This document shows positions 59,695 to 64,000 of a DNA stretch of 64,000 bases, one piece after another. The notes below the pieces were generated by a model that saw only the letters and a program-made list of their open reading frames with translations, ran no database searches and was not told where the DNA came from. Numbering within the stretch: position 1 is the stretch's first letter; each line of letters begins with the position of its first letter. This stretch comes from Candidatus Dormiibacter inghamiae (lineage in GTDB: Bacteria; Chloroflexota; Dormibacteria; Dormibacterales; Dormibacteraceae), in NCBI GenBank assembly GCA_016464825.1, contig JAEKNQ010000019.1, positions 186,001 through 250,000 of the forward strand, in the 5' to 3' direction. The position numbers and the translations under genes were made by a program.

Positions 59695-60681
59695 TCATGC
59701 CGCGGTCTCGCGGAGTGATCGGCCGGTCTGGCGAAGAAAGACATCGTCAAGGCTCGGCCTGGTCAGGGAGATAGTGTCCAGGTCCAGTCCAGCGCCGTCC
59801 AAGAGGCGGAGGATGGCCGGCATCGCGCTCTCGCCCCGGTCGACGTAAAGGCGGAGGGTGCCGTCCTGCCAGCCCGCCTCGCGGACGAAAGGCTGGGGCC
59901 TCAGCAGCTCGAGGATCGCTTCCTGATCGCCTGCCACACCCACGCTGACGACATCGCCGGCGATCTGGCGCTTCAGCTGGTCGGGCGTCCCCTCGGCGAC
60001 TATGCGACCGTGGTCGATGATCGCCACGCGGTCGCAGAGCGCGTCGGCCTCTTCGAGGTAGTGGGTGGTGAGGAAGATGGTCGTCCCGCCTTCGCGCCGC
60101 CGCCGGACCTCGTCCCACATGCGCGCCCGACTCTGCGGATCGAGGCCGGTGGTCGGCTCGTCGAGGAAGAGAACCTGGGGCCTGTGCGCCAAGCCGAGGC
60201 CGATGTCCAACCTCCGCTTCTGGCCGCCGGAGTAGGTCTTGGTCTGGCGATCCGCGCAGTCCTCGAGCTCCAGGCTGGAGATCAGCTCGGCCGCGCGAGC
60301 CCGCGCCTCGGACACTGTCATCCCGTAGAGCCGCCCCTGGAAGACGAGCTCGGAGCGGCCGGTGATGGCCGGGTCGTTGCCGCCGGTCTGGCCGACATAG
60401 CCGATCCTGTGCCTGACTTCGGCAGCCTCCTGCCGCAGGTCGCAGCCGGCCACCGTCGCCTCACCCCCGCTCGGAGGCAGCAGCGTCGCCAGCATCCGCA
60501 GCGTGGTCGTCTTGCCCGCGCCGTTGGGGCCCAGGAAGCCGAAGATCTCGCCATGCTCGACCTGCAGGTCGACACCTGCAACCGCCTCGACGGTCTGGCG
60601 GCGACTCTTGAAAACGCGACGGAGGCCGCGAGCCTGGATCACCGGGCCGGAGAGCTGGATCTGGTCGTGATTCACTGCCAT
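59695..60681 (-). CDS. ABC exporter ATPase (DrrA/daunorubicin-resistance type)
   Basis: 328 residues. Seen: Walker A GPNGAGKTTT (about 52-61), signature YSGGQKRRLDIG, Walker B VLFLDEPTTGLDP, and the C-terminal DUF4162-like extension ending in LTRPSLDDVFLRQTGRSLRE, typical of DrrA-type ATPases. ATG 60681. Second gene of a PadR-ATPase-permease operon, 48 bases after the regulator. Confidence 0.9.
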   Translation of the reverse strand: MAVNHDQIQLSGPVIQARGLRRVFKSRRQTVEAVAGVDLQVEHGEIFGFLGPNGAGKTTTLRMLATLLPPSGGEATVAGCDLRQEAAEVRHRIGYVGQTGGNDPAITGRSELVFQGRLYGMTVSEARARAAELISSLELEDCADRQTKTYSGGQKRRLDIGLGLAHRPQVLFLDEPTTGLDPQSRARMWDEVRRRREGGTTIFLTTHYLEEADALCDRVAIIDHGRIVAEGTPDQLKRQIAGDVVSVGVAGDQEAILELLRPQPFVREAGWQDGTLRLYVDRGESAMPAILRLLDGAGLDLDTISLTRPSLDDVFLRQTGRSLRETAA

Positions 60682-60729
60682 GCGGCTGCGGGTGCCTCCT
60701 TTGCTGCTGTGCTGCTTGTCACGGACGGG

Positions 60730-61380
60730 TCACTTGGCGCTCGCTGGCTGCGGGCCGCCCACAGTCGATCGCTGGCGGTGCGCTGCGAAGTCCGCGTCTC
60801 CTGCCCAGGCGAGCCGCCCGGCCCGAACGTCGTCGATCAGCGAACGCACCCACTGCAGCTCGGCTCGACGCAGCGCTTGGCCGTATTCATGCTCGAGCAG
60901 AACCACCCGCGGTAGGTGAAGTTGCCCGCGCAGCGCCCGGAGCGAGGCGTCAGCGCCGGCGAGATCGCCCTCGAGAGCGACCATCCGCGCGTCCAACGCG
61001 ACGATGGCCGCCTCCGCCGGCAGGTAGCCGAGAAAGCTGATGGCCGCCGAGAAGAGGGGGTGTTCGTACAACGGTGTGCTGAGCAGGGTCGTCAACCAGC
61101 TCTGAAGCTCGTCGCGGCCTTGATCTGTGATCCGGTAGACGGTACGTTCCGGACGGCGCCCCTCGCGGCCGGTGTCGGCCACCTCGATCAGGCCCCGCCG
61201 AACCAGCCAGTCCACACGGTGGTACAGGCTGCGGGGACTACCGTCCACGAAGTCCTTGCGGCGATCGCGGATCAGGCGTTGGACCTCGTATGGATGCCGC
61301 GGCTGCTCGGAGAGCAGTGCCAGCACCGTCAGAGCGCCAAGGTCGCGAAAAGCCCGCTTAGTGGTGGTTAGGATGGACAT
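60730..61380 (-). CDS. PadR-family transcriptional regulator
   Basis: 216-residue repressor. Seen: the PadR winged helix (about 15-95) with LLSEQPRHPYEVQRLI, SLYHRVDWLVRRGLIEV and RTVYRITDQGRDEL, then a Vir/ActA-type dimerisation domain (about 100-195). PadR-type regulators of this context sense a ligand of the exporter they control. ATG 61380 abuts a 30-bp dyad, its likely own operator, with a -10 box inside it. The operon is PadR-DrrA-DrrB. Confidence 0.9.
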   Translation of the reverse strand: MSILTTTKRAFRDLGALTVLALLSEQPRHPYEVQRLIRDRRKDFVDGSPRSLYHRVDWLVRRGLIEVADTGREGRRPERTVYRITDQGRDELQSWLTTLLSTPLYEHPLFSAAISFLGYLPAEAAIVALDARMVALEGDLAGADASLRALRGQLHLPRVVLLEHEYGQALRRAELQWVRSLIDDVRAGRLAWAGDADFAAHRQRSTVGGPQPASAK

Positions 61381-61410
61381 ACTGCAAAATGCACTATAGC
61401 ATGGCGCAGT
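61381..61410 (-). promoter_or_regulatory. PadR operator overlapping the -10 box
   Basis: Perfectly centred nested dyad: ACTGC-N3-ATGC-N6-GCAT-N3-GCAGT (30 bp). A TATAGT -10 (minus strand, 61398-61393) lies at its centre and ends 12 bases before the start codon. Binding by PadR would block RNA polymerase. The transcript would start about five bases before ATG, so it is almost leaderless. Confidence 0.75.
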
Positions 61411-61636
61411 GATGCCTGGTGCACAAGAATCCTGCCGTAGATCATCCTGCTCTCAGCCTGCGTTACCCTAAGGGCGCCGAGGCACATGTACGTATACTTA
61501 TATCAGACCGCCCGCGATCCCTGTTCCATTTGAGCTCAGCCAGAAATAGCTAGCCCTGATTCAGCTTTGTCGTTAACCACTTTGACCTTGAGAACTTGCG
61601 TTTGGGCTGCCAGAATGTCGGCGGAGGACAGATACA
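61411..61636. other. Intergenic stretch without recognised gene
   Basis: AT-richer than its surroundings, with a TATACT/TATA block near 61492-61503 that could be a promoter core. No open frame or RNA structure I can support. Confidence 0.5.
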
Positions 61637-61816
61637 ATGCACGCAATCGACCTCGAACTGACCAGCGCCGAAGGGGAGCTGCGACAGCTGCAGGCCAGGC
61701 TTCGGGTGGTGCCCGTTAACGACGTGCAGCTGCGTGAGGCTTTGGAGCGAGCTCTGATCAGCAAGCAAGAGCGAGTCGGTAGGTTGCGCACGCGGCAGGG
61801 TTCTGTTCCGCTCTGA
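61637..61816 (+). CDS. Small protein (59 aa), probable coiled coil, unknown function
   Basis: ATG 61637 to TGA 61816. GGAGGA lies nine bases before the start, which is stronger than for most genes here. The product is largely helical and charged, with leucine heptads (for example LELTSAEGELRQLQARL) and a basic C-terminus; one coiled-coil hairpin is likely. No family recognised. It sits in a 470-base gap between two divergently oriented minus-strand operons. The ribosome-binding site and frame make it real with moderate confidence, but no homology was tested. Confidence 0.6.
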   Translation: MHAIDLELTSAEGELRQLQARLRVVPVNDVQLREALERALISKQERVGRLRTRQGSVPL

Positions 61817-61852
61817 GCGGCGGAGATGAGGGCGACGTAGCGCCCCGGCCGC

Positions 61853-63691
61853 TCAGCTCCTGTGGCTCTTGATTCCCTCGACCACCTGGGCTGCTAGATC
61901 GTAGCGACCCCCGGAGGGAATCACGTAGGCGCCCGCAGCCACTTGAGCCAGCTCCTCGAAAAAGGCGATGGCCATCTCCACGCCGATCTGGGGTGCTTCT
62001 TCACCTGCAGCCTCCAGCCGCTTGGCCACTGCCTCGGGCACGACAATGCCCGGCACCTCGTTCTGCAGGTAGGCGGCTTGCTTGGCCGAGCGCAGGGGCA
62101 TGGCGCCGATCAGCAGCGGCACCTCCACCTCCTGGAAAACCTGGCGGAGGAGCGCGAGCGCTGCGAAGTCATACACGGGATTGGTCAGCACGAAGTGGGC
62201 GCCCGCGGCCAGCTTGCGGCGCAGCAGGCGGAGCTCCTTGACGGGGTTGTCGGCGGTGGGGTTGAAGGCAGCTCCGATATTGAAGAAGGCCCGCTCGCCG
62301 ATGGGCGTGCCGTTCGCGTCGAGGCCGCGGTTCAGGTTGCTCAGGATGGTGATCAGGCCCACCGCGTTGACATCCCAGACAGGAGTCGCCTTGGGGTAGT
62401 CACCCACCCGGGGTGGGTCACCGCGCAGGGCAAAGATGTTGCGGATGCCGAGCGCGTGGGCGCCGATCAGCTCTGACTGGATGGCCATGACATTTCTGTC
62501 CCGGCAGGTGAAGTGGGCGATGGTCTCCAGGCCCACCTGCTGTTGGACCAGCGCAGCGCAGCTGATCACTCCCATGCGCAGCCGGGCCATGGCCGAGTCA
62601 GTGACGTTGGCGAATTCGACGCCTGCCTCCTGCAGCAGCCGCGCGCCGGCCAGCATGCGGCTGGGATCAATCCCCCGCGGGGGCGTCAGCTCGACCGAAA
62701 TCGGGAATTCACCGGCTCGCAGCTTGGCCGCGAGGCCGGTACTGGGCGCCTCCGGTTGGCGCTCGCCCGGTTCAGCCCGCCTGGGCAACGGCGAGACCAT
62801 CCGACCGGGCGCGGCGCCGTCGACTCGCCTGCGCAGCGCCTGAACGTGGGCCGGCCCTGTGCCGCAGCAGCCGCCGACGATGCTGACTCCGAATTCCAAG
62901 AGCTCAGCCATCTGCTCAGCGAAGTACTGGGGGCCTGCGCTGTAGACCAGGCGGCCTGCTTCCCTGTGTGGCAGGCCCGCATTGGGCAGGATGGCCAGCC
63001 GCTGGCCGCCCAACGAGGCGAGATGGCGCGCGACGCTGAGCGCCGATTGAGGTCCGGCTCCGCAGTTGGCGCCCAAGGCGGTGACACCTCGGGCACTGAG
63101 GCTCTCGACCAATGCGCTTGCCGCCCGGGCGGGGTTGAGCTCATCGTCGAAGCTGAGCAGCGCCACCACCGGTAGGTCGGGCGCGGTCGCTCGGGCCGCG
63201 TCGACCGCCAGCTCCAGCTCGCCCAACGCTGTGAACGTCTCCAAGATCAGGAGATCAACGCCGCCTTCCGCCAGCGCTGCGATCTGCTCGCCGAATACCC
63301 GTTCAGCGCCGCTGCGCTTGATCGCGCCGACAGGCTCGATCGGCCTGCCCAGGGGGCCGACGCTGCCCGCCACAAGCACCGGCCGGCCAGCCGCATTGCG
63401 GGCTTCCAGGGCCAATCGGGCCCCGGCCAGGCAGAGCTGGCGGACCTCGGATTCCCTGTAGTGTTCGCCGAGCCGAAAGCGGTTGGCCCCGAAGGTGTTG
63501 GTTTCGATGACATCCGCCCCGGCGGCGATATAATCGCGGTGGATGCGCCCGATCAGCGCCGGCTGGGAGACGTTCAGCGCCTCCAGGCAGTCTGGCTCAG
63601 CCACCCCGCGGGCATAGATCTCCGTGCCCATGGCGCCGTCGAAGAGCAGAGGGCCTCGCTCCAGGCGCTGCGCCAGCTTATTCACAACCAA
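61853..63691 (-). CDS. Bifunctional homocysteine S-methyltransferase / methylenetetrahydrofolate reductase
   Basis: 612 residues. N-terminal half (1-290): Hcy-methyltransferase barrel with LLFDGAMGTEIY, NTFGANRFRL, GANCGAGP and GGCCGTGPAHV (zinc Cys at 203 and 272-273 region). C-terminal half (about 330-610): MTHFR barrel with ISVELTPPRG and FALRGDPP. Such YitJ-type fusions make 5-methyl-tetrahydrofolate and use it or S-methylmethionine for methionine synthesis. TTG 63691 has GAGG eight bases upstream; GTG 63685 is possible. It lies 10 bases downstream of a membrane-protein gene. Confidence 0.88.
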   Translation of the reverse strand: MVVNKLAQRLERGPLLFDGAMGTEIYARGVAEPDCLEALNVSQPALIGRIHRDYIAAGADVIETNTFGANRFRLGEHYRESEVRQLCLAGARLALEARNAAGRPVLVAGSVGPLGRPIEPVGAIKRSGAERVFGEQIAALAEGGVDLLILETFTALGELELAVDAARATAPDLPVVALLSFDDELNPARAASALVESLSARGVTALGANCGAGPQSALSVARHLASLGGQRLAILPNAGLPHREAGRLVYSAGPQYFAEQMAELLEFGVSIVGGCCGTGPAHVQALRRRVDGAAPGRMVSPLPRRAEPGERQPEAPSTGLAAKLRAGEFPISVELTPPRGIDPSRMLAGARLLQEAGVEFANVTDSAMARLRMGVISCAALVQQQVGLETIAHFTCRDRNVMAIQSELIGAHALGIRNIFALRGDPPRVGDYPKATPVWDVNAVGLITILSNLNRGLDANGTPIGERAFFNIGAAFNPTADNPVKELRLLRRKLAAGAHFVLTNPVYDFAALALLRQVFQEVEVPLLIGAMPLRSAKQAAYLQNEVPGIVVPEAVAKRLEAAGEEAPQIGVEMAIAFFEELAQVAAGAYVIPSGGRYDLAAQVVEGIKSHRS

Positions 63692-63701
63692 CGCATCAGC
63701 C

Positions 63702-64000
63702 TCAAGCGCCTGTCAAGAAGCCGCGACCATAGGCGATGGCGACTATCCAGCACGCAAAGGGCATGAGAAACGCTTCCCGGAGCTTGGTGCCACGGGCGGC
63801 GTAGAAGTAGACGCCGGGCAGGAACGCGATGGCGAAGATGCCGTAGACGATGTGGAGGATCTCTCGCGGCCGAAGCCCGAGGGCGAAGATCAGGATCCCG
63901 GCCAGACCCTGGACAGCGGTGAGGGCGATCATCAGCAGGTAGCCCGATCGGAAACCGCCGCTCACCTGGCGGCGGGTCAGGAACTGGAAGCCACCCCAGA
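63702..64000 (-). CDS. Small membrane protein, 5' end outside window
   Basis: At least 98 residues; the frame remains open to the window edge. Three hydrophobic segments. Seen: SGYLLMIALTAVQGLAGILIF, HIVYGIFAIAFLPGVYF and LMPFACWIVAIAYGRG. No family recognised; the heme-copper or DoxX-like look of short helices is not specific. Ten bases separate its stop from the downstream methionine gene, so they may share an operon. Confidence 0.65.
   Translation of the reverse strand, partial: WGGFQFLTRRQVSGGFRSGYLLMIALTAVQGLAGILIFALGLRPREILHIVYGIFAIAFLPGVYFYAARGTKLREAFLMPFACWIVAIAYGRGFLTGA

Noticed and set aside
61381-61852. Toxin-antitoxin pair made of the 59-aa protein and PadR
   Set aside because: The genes are divergent, PadR clearly belongs to the ABC operon and the small protein has no toxin motif.
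1-64000. tRNA, rRNA or CRISPR loci
   Set aside because: I looked for tRNA-like arms and regular spaced repeats in all intergenic gaps and found none. Repeats seen are coding or short.

Overview
The window is about 64 kb of high-GC DNA (roughly 62-65% by eye) from a bacterial chromosome. It is gene-dense, with many GTG and TTG starts, housekeeping genes throughout and no rRNA, tRNA or CRISPR array that I could find. HrcA with a CIRCE operator, LepA, GrpE/DnaJ, a TPP riboswitch, an ABC-exported polysaccharide locus and secreted beta-propeller proteins point to a free-living soil-type member of the Terrabacteria (Chloroflexota, Candidatus Dormibacterota or Actinomycetota). I cannot place it more precisely from sequence alone. 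Many first genes of transcription units have a TANNNT-like -10 box only 6-12 bases before the start codon and no clear ribosome-binding site, which suggests widespread leaderless transcription. Genes inside operons usually do have a Shine-Dalgarno sequence.

Layout. 1-1.2 kb: riboswitch-controlled thiamin-precursor permease. 1.2-2.5 kb: FixX-like ferredoxin and thioredoxin reductase. 2.5-5.5 kb: Mrp ATPase, DUF971 protein and a DUF3048 lipoprotein-like gene broken by one in-frame stop. 5.6-7.3 kb: phosphodiesterase, uracil-DNA glycosylase and RsmE. 7.4-10 kb: beta-lactamase-fold protein and a glycosyltransferase. 10-14.8 kb: complete branched-chain amino acid type ABC importer with a LivM-LivG fusion. 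15-18 kb: glycerol kinase and glycerol facilitator. 18-20 kb: a decayed zone with an alpha/beta-hydrolase pseudogene, a methyltransferase and an IS481-like transposase remnant. 20-21.8 kb: lepA.

22-35.6 kb is a surface-polysaccharide locus. It has Wzm/Wzt export, three glycosyltransferases plus one decayed one, a WbdD-like methyltransferase, a stand-alone copy of that methyltransferase's N-terminal module, two tandem GT-C-like membrane proteins, a DUF4214 methyltransferase and GDP-mannose 4,6-dehydratase. The likely logic is chain synthesis in the cytoplasm, methyl capping, recognition of the cap by the Wzt C-terminal domain, and export.

35.6-45.2 kb encodes secreted enzymes that carry repeated PLL-type beta-propeller modules: an M23 peptidase and a GH18-like glycosidase that share a nearly identical 328-residue C-terminus, and an arylsulfotransferase. 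The tRNA methylthiotransferase MtaB and a sulfatase lipoprotein sit among them. 45-53 kb holds YbjQ-type and zinc-ribbon proteins, a GalT-like protein, YbaK, HemW, membrane proteins and a UDP-galactopyranose-mutase-like flavoprotein. 53.5-57.4 kb holds a secreted PT-repeat protein with a long structured leader, diverging from CIRCE-hrcA-grpE-dnaJ. 57.5-58.9 kb is an M4 protease with its emfourin-type inhibitor. 58.9-61.4 kb is a PadR-controlled ABC exporter with a clear operator. 61.6-64 kb has a small unannotated gene and a homocysteine methyltransferase/methylenetetrahydrofolate reductase fusion.
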